Shown: in pieces, positions 30,733 to 39,996 of the stretch
How the letters are laid out: each line of letters begins with the position of its first letter
Numbering within the stretch: position 1 is the stretch's first letter
Origin: Paractinoplanes aksuensis
Lineage (GTDB): Bacteria; Actinomycetota; Actinomycetes; Mycobacteriales; Micromonosporaceae
Reading direction: 5' to 3'
DNA length: 64,000 nucleotides
Assembly: GCF_024137025.1 (NCBI RefSeq)
Contig: NZ_JAMYJR010000050.1
Location: 1-64,000 of the forward strand
Position numbers and translations under genes: made by a program
Notes under the pieces: model-generated
Database searches by the model: none
Told to the model about the DNA's origin: nothing
Seen by the model: only the letters and a program-made list of their open reading frames with translations

Positions 30733-32061
30733 ATGCTCGGGGCGCCCGAAACTGTCGTACGGCTGTTCGAAGATGGTCCCGTGCTGGTCGAGATGGAGCA
30801 GTTGAACGAGGAAGCGGCGAAGCTTGCCGCCGCTCCGCTGTGGCCGCTGACCGATGACGAACTGACTGGCCTCCTGCGGACCACGCACCACCTGCAGCAG
30901 GTTGTCACCACCCTGCAGGCCCGCCTGATCCGGCAGGCTGACACCCGCGCCCTGCCCGCGGCCGGCGGTCATCGCACTCTGACGGGCTGGCTGCGCACCG
31001 TGGTACGCCTCGACCCGCAACCGGCTCGCGAGCTCACCGATCTGGCGGCCGCGCTGGCCCACCAGCCCAGCTTGGAACAGGCGGTCCTCGACGGCCACCT
31101 CGACCTGCGCCAGGCCGCCGTGATCGCCGAAACACTGCGGGGCCTCCCGGCCGACCTCGCCGAGTTCGACGACGTCACCCCGGCCGAGGCCGGCGACATC
31201 GCCGAGCAGGCCCGTGCCACGATGACCGAGATGGCCGCCCAGCTGCCCGCCTTCCAACTGCGCCGGGTCGGTGAGCGCATCCTGGCGCACGTGGCCCCGC
31301 ACCTGGCCGAGCAGTTCGAGCAAGCGGCGCTGGCCCGCCAGGAGGCCCGGGCCCGGGCCAAGCGGGGCGTCACCCTGTCGCTCCCGGTCGACGGGCTGGT
31401 GCGTCTGTCCGGCGTGCTGGGCGCCGAGGACGCCGCCACCGTCCAGGCCGCCCTGCACCCGTTGTGCGCGCCCACTCCCGGCGACGATCGAACCAAAGCG
31501 CAACGCCGCGCCGATGCCCTGGTCGACGTCTGCCGCCTGGCGCTGCGCACCGCCGACCTGCCCGAGGACGGCGGCGAGCCACCCCAGCTGGCGGTCACCG
31601 TCGCCTTCGACCCGCTGACCCGCGCCCTGGGCGCCGCGACCACCGACACCGGCAACCGGCTGTCGCCCGAAACCGCCCGGCGCCTCGCCTGCGACGCCCG
31701 GATCCTGCCTGTCGTGCTCGGCGGCGCCGGCCAGATCCTCGACGCCGGCCGCACCCGCCGCCTGGCCGGCGGCACCCTGCGCCGCGCCCTGCACGTGCGC
31801 GACGGGGGCTGCGTCTTTCCGCACTGTGACCGGCCCCCGCGCTGGACCGACGCCCACCACATCGTCTCGTGGCTCGACGGCGGCCCCACGGCCCTCGACA
31901 ACCTGGCGCTGCTCTGCCGCGAGCATCACCGCCTGGTTCATCACCCGACCGCAGGCTGGCAGATCCGTCTCGGCCCTGACCGGAAGCCCGAGTTCATCCC
32001 GCCTCCGGCAGTCGACGCCACCCGGCGACCGCGCCGCAACGTCTACCACCGCCGCGAATAG
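30733..32061 (+). CDS. HNH endonuclease of the DUF222 (13E12-repeat) family
   Basis: 442 residues. The N-terminal two thirds are DUF222 (WPLTDDELTGLLRTTHHLQQ; LVDVCRLALRTADLP), the C-terminus an HNH nuclease with CVFPHCDRPP, DAHHIVSWLDGG, LDNLALLCREHHRLVHH; both zinc-like cysteines and the catalytic His pair are present. This family is highly repeated in actinobacteria, with proposed selfish or homing origins. Several starts are possible; a GTG at 30781 would give a protein beginning VLVEMEQLNEEAAKL. It stands alone, convergent to a small membrane gene. Confidence 0.88.
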   Translation: MLGAPETVVRLFEDGPVLVEMEQLNEEAAKLAAAPLWPLTDDELTGLLRTTHHLQQVVTTLQARLIRQADTRALPAAGGHRTLTGWLRTVVRLDPQPARELTDLAAALAHQPSLEQAVLDGHLDLRQAAVIAETLRGLPADLAEFDDVTPAEAGDIAEQARATMTEMAAQLPAFQLRRVGERILAHVAPHLAEQFEQAALARQEARARAKRGVTLSLPVDGLVRLSGVLGAEDAATVQAALHPLCAPTPGDDRTKAQRRADALVDVCRLALRTADLPEDGGEPPQLAVTVAFDPLTRALGAATTDTGNRLSPETARRLACDARILPVVLGGAGQILDAGRTRRLAGGTLRRALHVRDGGCVFPHCDRPPRWTDAHHIVSWLDGGPTALDNLALLCREHHRLVHHPTAGWQIRLGPDRKPEFIPPPAVDATRRPRRNVYHRRE

Positions 32062-32085
32062 CTGACCTCCGTTTGCACCACGCCC

Positions 32086-32106
32086 GCGGACGTGTCCGAC
32101 GTCCGC
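32086..32106. terminator. Hairpin between convergent genes
   Basis: GCGGACGT/ACGTCCGC stem (8 bp) with a 5-base loop, 25 bases after the HNH gene and before the convergent membrane gene. Confidence 0.5.
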
Positions 32107-32142
32107 TGCACCCGCCGGCTCAGCGGCCCGCGGCCTAGTTTC

Positions 32143-32457
32143 TCAGCTGTTGCTCTGCTCGGGCGGCTGGCGCCGTGGCCGGTAGAGCACGTAGGCGATC
32201 CCCACGAGCGTGAGGGCCCCGAAAGTCGCGATCAGGACCAGAACGGTGGAGTGCCGCCAGTCGTCGGGGACCAGTTGACCCAGGGCCAGGAAAGCCAGAG
32301 CCGCACCGCTGCACAACGGATACATCCCGGCTTCCCGGACCGAGCGGAACACCGCCCGGGACCGGGCCGGGACGCGGCCGGTCGTCAGGACGACCAGACC
32401 GTAGACGGCAAGGCCGATGCCGATGAGCAGTAGTGCGATGCCCAGCCAGAGCTCCAT
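32143..32457 (-). CDS. Small three-helix membrane protein
   Basis: 104 residues. Hydrophobic segments: LWLGIALLLIGIGLAVYGLV (3-22), then one around MYPLCSGAALAFLALGQL, and STVLVLIATFGALTLVGIAY before a basic end. No family recognised. Starts 10 bases after the stop of the FAD/Fe-S oxidoreductase on the same strand, so it may be co-transcribed and could assist membrane association of that enzyme (inference). Confidence 0.7.
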   Translation of the reverse strand: MELWLGIALLLIGIGLAVYGLVVLTTGRVPARSRAVFRSVREAGMYPLCSGAALAFLALGQLVPDDWRHSTVLVLIATFGALTLVGIAYVLYRPRRQPPEQSNS

Positions 32458-32467
32458 GGCGGGGCTC

Positions 32468-35254
32468 TTACCCCGCGGCTCGCTCCGGTATGCCGGACCG
32501 GTCCAGCAACTGTGCAAGGTGGACGGAGGGCCGGTCCCGCAGGTCGGCCACCTGGGTGCGGCACGAGAAGCCGTCGGCCAGTACGACCGCATCGGGGGCC
32601 TTGTCGAGGGCGGGTAGCAGGTTCTGTTCGGCCACGGCCACCGAGACCTCGTAGTGGCCGATCTCGACGCCGAAGTTGCCGGCCAGCCCGCAGCAACCGG
32701 CCAGCCGTTTCACGTCGGCGCCGGTGGACTTGAGCAGGTCGGCGTCGGCCTTCCAGCCCAGTACGGCATGGTGGTGGCAGTGCGGCTGGGCCACCACCGA
32801 CACGTCGGACAGGTCGGGTGGCGTCCAGCCCGGCGTCTCGGCCAGCAGCTCGGCCAGTGTTTTGACCGACGAGCTGACCACGGTCGCGTCCGGGTTGTCG
32901 GGGAGCAGCTCGTGCACGTCGGAGCGGAGCACGGCTGTGCACGAGGGCTCGATGCCGACGATCGGGATGCCGTCGCGGGCTTCCGGCGCCAGCGCGGCGA
33001 CCGTACGGGAAAGGATCTTCTTGGCCGAGTCGAGCTGGCCGGTGGTGATCCAGGTCAGCCCGCAGCACACCGAGCCGGACGGGAGCCTCGGCTCGTAGCC
33101 GGCCGCGCGCAGCACCCGTACGGTCGCCTCGGCCACCTCGGGTGAGAACGCGTCCGAGAACGAGTCGGCGAACAGGATCACCGGCTTCCTGGCCGAGGTC
33201 GCGGCCTTGAACGTACGCCGGAACGGGCGCTTCGCGAAGGCCGGGACCGACCGTCGCTTGTCGACACCGGCCAGCCACAGCGCCAGCCGCCGGACGCCGG
33301 GCAGGCGGGTGCCCAGGTTGGCCAGCCCCGGCGTCCACCCGGCGAGACGGGCCCAGAACGGCATTTTGCCCAGCGTGTAGTGCGAGCGCGGCCGCACCTT
33401 GCCCCGATAGGTCTGGTGCAGCACCTCGGACTTGTAGGTGGCCATGTCGATGCCGGTCGGGCAGTCCGACGCGCAGCCCTTGCACGACAGGCACAGGTCG
33501 AGCGAATCGTGCACCGACGGATCGGACCACGACAGCTCGCCCCGGACGACCTCTTGCAGCACTCGGGCCCGGCCGCGGGTCGAGTCCTTCTCCTCCCGCG
33601 TGGCCAGGTACGACGGGCACATGACGCCATGTGCGGCCGAGTTGTCGGCCCGGCACTTGCCGACCCCTGTGCAGCGGTGCACGGCCTGGGCCAGGTCGCC
33701 GCCGTCGTGCGGATAGGCCAGCGCGAGCTGCTTGACCGGGAAGTGCCCGGCCGGCCGCACAACGGCGTCGACCGGGTCGGGGTCGACCAGCACGCCCGGG
33801 TTGAGCAGGTTGCCGGGGTCGAACGCGTGCTTGATCCCGGCGAACAGCGCGATCGCGTCGGGGGAGTACATGTGCGGCAGCAGCTCGGAGCGGGCCCGGC
33901 CGTCGCCGTGCTCACCCGACAGCGACCCGCCGAACTCGCCGACCAGCTTGGCCGCGTCGACCAGGAACTCCCGCATCACCTTGGCGCCGCCGGGCTGGTC
34001 GAGCGGGAAGTCCAGGCGCACGTGCATGCAGCCGTCCCCGAAGTGCCCGAACGGGGCCGAGGTCATCCCGTACGTGGCCACGAGCTCGTCGAAGCGGGCC
34101 AGGTAGGCGCCGAGCTTCTCCGGCGGCACCGCCGCGTCCTCCCACCCCGGCCAGGCCGGCCGGTCCGAAGGCGCGCGGCCGGCCAGCCCCGCCCCGTCCT
34201 CGCGAATGCGCCACAGCCGGGCCTGCGTGGCCGGATCGGTCACGACCAGCGCGTCGCCGGCGATGCCGTCCTCGGCCAGCTTGCGCGCCCGCGCCTCGAC
34301 CTCGCCCAGCTCGTCCCCGGCCAGCTCGACGAACAGCCAGGCGCCCCCGCGGGGCAGCGGCGGCACGGCGTCGGCCCCGCGCCGCGCCCGCAGCACGTCC
34401 AGCAGCCGGGAGTCGAGCCCCTCGCACGACGTCGGCCCGTGCGCGACGACCGCGGGGGAGGCCGCGCCGGCGGCCACGATGTCACGGAACCCGAGCACCA
34501 CGACCACCCGCACCGGCGAGTCGACGACCAGCTTCACCGTGGCCTTGGTGATCACGGCCAGGGTGCCTTCCGAGCCGACCATCGCCTGTGTGAGGTCGAA
34601 GCGTTCGGGCAACAGATGCTGCACCGCGTAGCCGGAGACCTGCCGCCCGAACCGGTCGAACTCGGTGCGCGCCGTGGCCAGGTGCTTGGCGATGACATTT
34701 TTGATGCCTTCCACGACCGGGCCCTGCGGCGCGGTTGTGCTCAAGAAAGACCCATCGGCGGTCAGCAGCTCGAGCCCGGCCACGTTGTCGGAGGTCCGCC
34801 CGTACGCCAATGACCTCGACCCGCAGGCGTTGTTCCCGATCATGCCGCCGATGGTGCAGCGCGGGTGGGTCGACGGGTCGGGCCCGAACCGCACCCCGTG
34901 CGGGGTGACCGCCTTCTGCAGCACGGCGTGCACCGTGCCCGGCTCGACCACCGCCGTGCGCGCCGCCGGGTCGACCTCGAGCACCCGGTTGAGGTGGCGC
35001 GAGAAGTCGAGCACGATGCCCCGCCCGACCGCGTTGCCCGCGACCGAGGTGCCCGCCCCCCGCGACGTGAACGGAGTGCCCGTCTCGCGCGCGACCGCCA
35101 GCGCCGCCGCGACATCATCCACGTTCCGCGGCCGCACCACAGCCAGCGGCGGAATCCGATAGAGCGAGGCGTCGGACGCGTACATGCCCCTCGTGCCCGC
35201 GTCGGCCCGAACCTCGAGCCCCGCCTTCTGCAGTGCCGCCACCACGTCGCTCAT
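32468..35254 (-). CDS. FAD-linked oxidase / Fe-S oxidoreductase fusion (D-lactate or glycolate dehydrogenase type)
   Basis: 928 residues, single-chain GlcD-GlcF-like enzyme. The FAD-binding domain holds TPFTSRGAGTSVAGNAVGRG and the linked oxidase C-domain; then a 4Fe-4S ferredoxin part with CLSCKGCASDCPTG and an earlier CTGVGKCR; then two CCG-type cysteine-rich domains (SVCCGLTWITTG and LAGCCGLAGNFG). It is similar to Dld/YkgEFG-like 2-hydroxyacid dehydrogenases that feed electrons to the quinone pool. The ATG at 35254 was preferred; ATG 35263 would overlap the palindrome that separates it from the divergent gntR. Confidence 0.92.
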   Translation of the reverse strand: MSDVVAALQKAGLEVRADAGTRGMYASDASLYRIPPLAVVRPRNVDDVAAALAVARETGTPFTSRGAGTSVAGNAVGRGIVLDFSRHLNRVLEVDPAARTAVVEPGTVHAVLQKAVTPHGVRFGPDPSTHPRCTIGGMIGNNACGSRSLAYGRTSDNVAGLELLTADGSFLSTTAPQGPVVEGIKNVIAKHLATARTEFDRFGRQVSGYAVQHLLPERFDLTQAMVGSEGTLAVITKATVKLVVDSPVRVVVVLGFRDIVAAGAASPAVVAHGPTSCEGLDSRLLDVLRARRGADAVPPLPRGGAWLFVELAGDELGEVEARARKLAEDGIAGDALVVTDPATQARLWRIREDGAGLAGRAPSDRPAWPGWEDAAVPPEKLGAYLARFDELVATYGMTSAPFGHFGDGCMHVRLDFPLDQPGGAKVMREFLVDAAKLVGEFGGSLSGEHGDGRARSELLPHMYSPDAIALFAGIKHAFDPGNLLNPGVLVDPDPVDAVVRPAGHFPVKQLALAYPHDGGDLAQAVHRCTGVGKCRADNSAAHGVMCPSYLATREEKDSTRGRARVLQEVVRGELSWSDPSVHDSLDLCLSCKGCASDCPTGIDMATYKSEVLHQTYRGKVRPRSHYTLGKMPFWARLAGWTPGLANLGTRLPGVRRLALWLAGVDKRRSVPAFAKRPFRRTFKAATSARKPVILFADSFSDAFSPEVAEATVRVLRAAGYEPRLPSGSVCCGLTWITTGQLDSAKKILSRTVAALAPEARDGIPIVGIEPSCTAVLRSDVHELLPDNPDATVVSSSVKTLAELLAETPGWTPPDLSDVSVVAQPHCHHHAVLGWKADADLLKSTGADVKRLAGCCGLAGNFGVEIGHYEVSVAVAEQNLLPALDKAPDAVVLADGFSCRTQVADLRDRPSVHLAQLLDRSGIPERAAG

Positions 35255-35256
35255 GC

Positions 35257-35268
35257 GTAACATGTTAC
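35257..35268. promoter_or_regulatory. Palindrome GTAACATGTTAC between two start codons
   Basis: Perfect 12-base palindrome lying 2 bases from each start (35254 on minus, 35271 on plus). The entire divergent space is 16 bases, so both mRNAs would start inside the opposite gene or be leaderless, and a dimer bound here would block both. Confidence 0.55.
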
Positions 35269-35270
35269 TC

Positions 35271-35918
35271 ATGCCGTCGCTGAAGCTGCCGCCGGAGGCC
35301 CCGTCCCTGGCCGATGCCGTCGCCCTGGCCGTCCGCGAGGGGATCGCCGCCGGGGAGCTCGTGCCCGACACCACGTACTCGGTCTATCAGCTGGCCGAGC
35401 TGCTCGGAGTGTCGCGCAGCCCGGTCCGCGAGGGGATGCTGCGCCTGGCCGAGGCCGGGCTGGTCGAGATCCACCGCAACCGGGGCTTCCAGGTGCTGCC
35501 GCCGCGGGCCCACGACGTCGAGGAGATCGTCGAGATCCGGCTCGCGCTGGAACCGGCGGCGGCGCGCAAGGCGGCCCTGTACGGCACCGATGAGCAGCAC
35601 GCCGCGATCCGGGCCGCGCTCGACGCCATGGCCGTGGCCGACGAGGCTGCCTTCTGGCGAGCCGACCGGGCGCTGCACGACCTGCTGTTGCGGGCCGCCG
35701 GCAACACCCGGGCAGCGGCCATCGTGGCCCAGCTGCGCTCGACGACGGCGCTGCTCGGGCCGCCCACCACGGCCAGCGGGCGCACGCTGGCCGAGATCCA
35801 CGCCGAGCACGAGCCGGTCGTCACCGCCGTGCTCGCCCGCGACGGCGCCGCCGCCGAGGCCGCCATGCGGACCCACCTCGAAGCGACGGGCCGCCTGCTC
35901 GTGGCGAACCTGCGTTAG
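35271..35918 (+). CDS. GntR-family transcriptional regulator (FCD subfamily), third copy
   Basis: 215 residues. Winged helix at about 12-75 with YQLAELLGVSRSPVREGMLR; FCD effector domain after it. Divergent from the 2-hydroxyacid dehydrogenase gene, the classic LldR/GlcC arrangement, hence probably a lactate- or glycolate-sensing regulator. Starts at ATG 35271 just beside a palindromic operator. Its 3' end overlaps the convergent glycosyltransferase gene by four bases. Confidence 0.9.
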   Translation: MPSLKLPPEAPSLADAVALAVREGIAAGELVPDTTYSVYQLAELLGVSRSPVREGMLRLAEAGLVEIHRNRGFQVLPPRAHDVEEIVEIRLALEPAAARKAALYGTDEQHAAIRAALDAMAVADEAAFWRADRALHDLLLRAAGNTRAAAIVAQLRSTTALLGPPTTASGRTLAEIHAEHEPVVTAVLARDGAAAEAAMRTHLEATGRLLVANLR

Positions 35919-38233
35919 CGGCCGACGACGGCGCTCGGCTCCTCGGAGATGTCGGTGTCGTCGTCGGTGGTGGCCTCGGACGTCGACAGGTCGCGGGGCT
36001 GGGATTCGTCGAGGACGCTGCGCATCTCTTGCAGCTGCTCGGTGTGCACGACCGGCACGGCGCCCGCGCCGGGCAGGGGCTGGGCTGCCTCGTTGAGGAA
36101 CACGCGGCGCACGACCCGTTCCGAGGCACGGCCGTCGTCGAGGTAGCAGAAGCGGTCACGGAACACCTTGCGGGTGGCCGCGGCCGTCTCGCCGAAGACC
36201 TCGCCCGAGATGAACAGGTCGACCAGTTCCGACTCGTTGCGGGCCGTGACGCCCGGGCCCTCGGTGAACACGTCCAGATAGGCGCCGCGGTTGGCCTTGT
36301 ACTTGTTCCAGTCGGCCGCGTAGATGGCCTGCGGGCGGTCGAGCACCGCATAGTCGAACATGACCGACGAATAGTCGGTGATCATGGCGTCGGCGGCCAG
36401 GTAGATGTCCTCGACGGTCGGGTAGTCGCCCAGGTCGATGACCCGCGGGTGGGTGCCGGCCACGTGCGAGCGGTCGAAGTGGTGCACGCGCACCAGCAGC
36501 ACCGTCTCGGGCGGCATCCGGTCGGCGAAACGCTCGACGTTGAGCAGCGCGTCGCTGCCGAACTCGTAGTCGCGGTACGTCGGCAGGTAGGCGATGGCGG
36601 TCTGGCCGGGCTTGAGGCCGAGCCGCTCACGGGCCGCTCGCACGTCGGCCGCGGTGGCGTTGGCCAGCTCGTCGTTACGCGGGTAGCCGACCTCGAGCGT
36701 CTCGTAGTCGCACGGGTACGCCCGCTCCCAGATCTCGCTCGTGTACGCGTTCGGGCTGATGTTGAACGTCCACCGGTCGCACCGCTTGAGCAGCCAGTTC
36801 ATGTTCATGCCGGACAGGCCGGCCGGGAACTTGAGCTGGTCGACGCCCATCGCCTTGACCGGCGTGCCGTGGTTGGTCGACAGGTGCACGGCGCCGCGGC
36901 GCTTCACGACCCAGCCCGGGTAGTTCACGTTGGAGATCAGGTATTTGGCCCGGGCCAGCGCCTTGTAGTGCTCGGCGGTGCCGATGGTCACGGTCTCGAT
37001 GCCGGCCGGGACGGAATCCTCCTGGCCCGGCTTGATCTCCCACACCCCGCGGACGCCGGGGGCCAGTTCAGCCGCCTTCTCGTACACGGCCTTGGGGTTG
37101 CAGGCGTAGCCCTTGCCCCAGTAGGCGGAGTAGACCGCGAGGTGCTGGTCGATCGGCCGGCGCAGCTGCTGGCGGTAGTAGCGCATGCGGAGGCGGCTGC
37201 GCAGCCGGACCTTCTTCTGCAGCTTGTCCTTGCGGAACTTGACCGAGTTGACCACCCGCAGGCCGAGCCGGGTGAGCCGGTAGCGCGCCCACGACCCGCG
37301 GGCGACCAGCCGCTGCCGGCTGCCCTCCTGCCCCTCCGGGAACTCGTAGCCGCCGCTGGGCACGTGCCGCTGGTACGCCTGGGCCAGCGCCTGGAAGAAC
37401 TCGCGACGGTCGCCCATGGCCACCCGCTCGCGGTTCTCGAGCACGAGCAGGCACTGGTAGAGCATCCGCCCGAAGACCAGCGCGCGGAACGGCGCGGCCC
37501 GGGCGCCGATCTTGTCGAGCCGCTGGAAGAGCAGGTCGTACTGCTCGAAGACCTCGAAGTGGCGACGGCCGGGGGTGGAGGTGATCGCCCCGCGCCGGCG
37601 CTGGCGGTAGTAGATGCAGACGCGCTCGAGCACGGTGATCCGGTCGGCCACCATGAGGACCGGATAGCCCACCGGCACGTCCTCGTACAGCCCGGTCGGG
37701 TAGGTGATCTCGTTCTTGACCAGGAAGTCCCGCTTGAAGATCTTGTTCCAGGCGACGTGGAACACCTTGATCATGTCGGGGTACTCGGCCAGCGTCCAGA
37801 CCCGCGGCAGCTCCGAGGCCCGGACCAGGTTGGAGAGCTTGCTGCGCCGGCTCTTGTTGTTCCACCACACCTTGGCGAAGTCGACCACGAGCACGTCCGG
37901 GTCGGCCGTGATCAGGCGGTCGGCCACCGCGGCCAGGGCGCCCGGGGCGATCCAGTCGTCGCTGTCGATGAACCAGACGAACTCGCCCGTCACGTGCTTC
38001 ATGCCGGCGTTGCGGGCCTCGCCCAGTCCCACGTTCTCGGCCAGGTGCACGACCTTGACCCGGTTGTCGCGCGCCGCGTACTCGTCCAGGATCGCGCCGC
38101 AGTGGTCCGGTGAGCAGTCGTCCACGGCGATCACCTCGACGTCGGTGAACGTCTGCTCGAGGATCGAATCGAGGCATTCCCGCAGGTACGCCTGGACCCG
38201 ATAGACCGGGAGAACAACACTCAAGAGGGGCAT
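35915..38233 (-). CDS. GT2 glycosyltransferase fused to CDP-glycerol glycerophosphotransferase
   Basis: 772 residues. N-terminal GT-A domain: LSVVLPVYRVQAYLRECLDS, the DxD region WFIDSDDW near residue 90. The second half is of the TagF/TagB type: HLSTNHGTPVKAMGVDQL and TDYSSVMFDYAVLDRPQAIY, with the His/His and Ser motif positions of teichoic acid polymerases. Such two-domain enzymes build poly(glycosyl)-glycerol-phosphate wall polymers. The last about 60 residues are acidic and Ser/Thr-rich. Start at ATG 38233 (an upstream frame lacks homology). No other wall-polymer genes flank it. Confidence 0.88.
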   Translation of the reverse strand: MPLLSVVLPVYRVQAYLRECLDSILEQTFTDVEVIAVDDCSPDHCGAILDEYAARDNRVKVVHLAENVGLGEARNAGMKHVTGEFVWFIDSDDWIAPGALAAVADRLITADPDVLVVDFAKVWWNNKSRRSKLSNLVRASELPRVWTLAEYPDMIKVFHVAWNKIFKRDFLVKNEITYPTGLYEDVPVGYPVLMVADRITVLERVCIYYRQRRRGAITSTPGRRHFEVFEQYDLLFQRLDKIGARAAPFRALVFGRMLYQCLLVLENRERVAMGDRREFFQALAQAYQRHVPSGGYEFPEGQEGSRQRLVARGSWARYRLTRLGLRVVNSVKFRKDKLQKKVRLRSRLRMRYYRQQLRRPIDQHLAVYSAYWGKGYACNPKAVYEKAAELAPGVRGVWEIKPGQEDSVPAGIETVTIGTAEHYKALARAKYLISNVNYPGWVVKRRGAVHLSTNHGTPVKAMGVDQLKFPAGLSGMNMNWLLKRCDRWTFNISPNAYTSEIWERAYPCDYETLEVGYPRNDELANATAADVRAARERLGLKPGQTAIAYLPTYRDYEFGSDALLNVERFADRMPPETVLLVRVHHFDRSHVAGTHPRVIDLGDYPTVEDIYLAADAMITDYSSVMFDYAVLDRPQAIYAADWNKYKANRGAYLDVFTEGPGVTARNESELVDLFISGEVFGETAAATRKVFRDRFCYLDDGRASERVVRRVFLNEAAQPLPGAGAVPVVHTEQLQEMRSVLDESQPRDLSTSEATTDDDTDISEEPSAVVGR

Positions 38234-38606
38234 CTGGTGAACCTTCGATCGAGCGATCGAGTCGGGCGCACGGGTCACCGCCGGGCGGCTCGCCTGCCGG
38301 ACGAACCGGCTCCGCCCAGCGCACTGCTCCCCGTGTGCCTTCGCCGATCAGACGGAGGGGGTGTTCCGTCTTGCCGGACAATGGCGGCGTGACGCTATCA
38401 AAGCGATCACCGGCAGATCAGTTGCCTGTAATCAACCGTTCATCTACGTGGACCGATTTTGTGGCCTTCGAGCGGGTTGCGAAGAAAGTTCGGCCCGTTC
38501 GGTCGACCCAGGCGGACTGATCGGACGAGAACGGGCCGGGAATAGGTGGTCCCTCCGTAGATGTTCTCCTCGCGCGGCCGGTCTTCACAGCAAGGAGCGC
38601 GACACC
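38234..38606. other. Intergenic region with a small hairpin
   Basis: 373 bases without a supportable gene between divergent starts. AGACGGA/TCCGTCT (38350-38356 and 38365-38371, 8-base loop) forms a short hairpin followed by TT. The stretch 38395-38480 is richer in A/T than its surroundings and is where promoters for either gene would be expected. Confidence 0.5.
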
Positions 38607-39680
38607 ATGACGGACAGATCAGCGACTGTCGTGGTGATCGGAGGCGGTCAATCCGGACTCTCTGCCGCATATCACCTGCAGCGGCGAGGGCTCGACTTCG
38701 TCGTCCTGGACGCCGAGCCGGCGCCGGGCGGGGCCTGGCGCCACCGCTGGGATTCGCTGCGGATGGCCACCGTCAACGGGATCTTCGACCTGCCCGGCCT
38801 GACCCAGAACCCGCCCGACCCCGGCGAGCCGAGCCGCGTGGCCGTCCCGCGCTACTTCGCCGAGTTCGAGCGCAAGTTCGATCCGCCCGTCCTGCGCCCG
38901 GTGCGGGTCACCGCCGTCCGCCGGGCCGACCCCGACCTGGTCGTCGAGACCGACCACGGCCGCTGGACGACCAAAGCGATCATCAACGCCACCGGCACCT
39001 GGACCAACCCGGTGCGCCCGCACTACCCGGGCCAGGAGACGTTCCGGGGCCTTCAGCTGCACACGTCCGACTACGTGTCGGCCGAGCAGCTGGCCGGGCG
39101 CCGGGTGGCGATCGTCGGGGGCGGTATCTCAGCCCTCCAGTTGCTGGCCGAGATCTCGCAGGTCGCCCGGACCTTCTGGTACACGCGGCGGGAACCCTAT
39201 TTCCGTACGGACGGCTTCGAGCCCGAGGTGGCCGGGCGCGAGACCATCGCCAAGGTGGTCGCCGACGTCGAGGCCGGCCGCCCCACCGGGAGCGTCGTCT
39301 CGTACACCGGGCTGGCCTGGACCCCGTACGCCCTGGACGCGAAGCGGCGCGGCGTGCTCGACCGGCGCCCGATGTTCACCGCGATCGAGCCGACCGGCGT
39401 GCGCGAGGCCGACGGCACCTTCACGAGCGTCGACACGATCCTGTGGGCCACCGGCTTCAAGGCCGCCCTGTCCCACCTCGACCCGCTGGGGCTGCGCAAC
39501 GCGTCCGGCGGCATCCGCATGATCGGCACCCAGGTCGCCGACGAGCCGCGCGTGCATCTCATCGGGTTCGGTCCGTCCCAGTCGACCGTCGGCGCCAACC
39601 GGGCCGGGCGGGAAGCGGTCAGCGCGGTGGTGAGGACCCTCACCCGCTCGGCCGTGACGATGGGGGAAAGCACTACTTGA
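38607..39680 (+). CDS. FAD-dependent oxidoreductase (flavin monooxygenase-like)
   Basis: 357 residues. FAD motif VIGGGQSGLSAAYHL (9-23), a second NADPH-type motif IVGGGISALQLLAEI near residue 175, ATGTW between them and a C-terminal ATGF. It resembles small FMO/putative-K+-uptake (CzcO-like) oxidoreductases. AAGGAG precedes ATG 38607. Monocistronic, with a remnant hydrolase gene after it. Substrate unknown. Confidence 0.88.
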   Translation: MTDRSATVVVIGGGQSGLSAAYHLQRRGLDFVVLDAEPAPGGAWRHRWDSLRMATVNGIFDLPGLTQNPPDPGEPSRVAVPRYFAEFERKFDPPVLRPVRVTAVRRADPDLVVETDHGRWTTKAIINATGTWTNPVRPHYPGQETFRGLQLHTSDYVSAEQLAGRRVAIVGGGISALQLLAEISQVARTFWYTRREPYFRTDGFEPEVAGRETIAKVVADVEAGRPTGSVVSYTGLAWTPYALDAKRRGVLDRRPMFTAIEPTGVREADGTFTSVDTILWATGFKAALSHLDPLGLRNASGGIRMIGTQVADEPRVHLIGFGPSQSTVGANRAGREAVSAVVRTLTRSAVTMGESTT

Positions 39681-39794
39681 CACTCGGGAAAACGCGTCAT
39701 CGGGAATTGTGAGCAGCGGTAAATCCTCGTTCGAAAGGCACGGAGGCCGGGCAGTTGTGCCGGCGTCCGACCATCGCGACCGAGCGAAAGAAGA

Positions 39795-39984
39795 ATGCGA
39801 TGCCTTATCCTCATCTGCCAGGGCGACGACGACCAGATCGTCCCCATCAAGGACGCCGCGCTGAAGTCCATCAACCTGGTCAAGAACGGCACCCTCAAGG
39901 TCTACAAGGGCGCCCCCCCACGGCATTCAGGGCGACTACCGGGCCCAGCTCGGCGCCGATATTCTCGAATGGATCAAGAACTGA
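39795..39984 (+). pseudogene. C-terminal remnant of a non-haem chloroperoxidase-like hydrolase, frameshifted
   Basis: About 62 codons match the end of this alpha/beta hydrolase group: CQGDDDQIVPIKDAALKSIN and KNGTLKVYKGAP. After a run of seven C the frame breaks; skipping one C restores HGIQGDYRAQLGADILEW and the stop at 39982-39984. The fragment has no nucleophile domain upstream, so it would be non-functional even if the C-run is a sequencing error. Confidence 0.75.
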
Positions 39985-39996
39985 TTCTCCCGTACG

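Noticed and set aside
30733..32061. HNH/DUF222 gene as part of a restriction or phage-defence island
   Set aside because: No methyltransferase or defence partner nearby and the family is widely dispersed in actinobacteria.
36029..38113. 694-codon plus-strand frame opposite the glycosyltransferase
   Set aside because: His/Arg/Val-rich shadow without motifs; the minus-strand gene is well supported.
38335..38520. 61-codon frame upstream of the flavin oxidoreductase
   Set aside because: No ribosome site or homology; sits in the promoter region with a hairpin.
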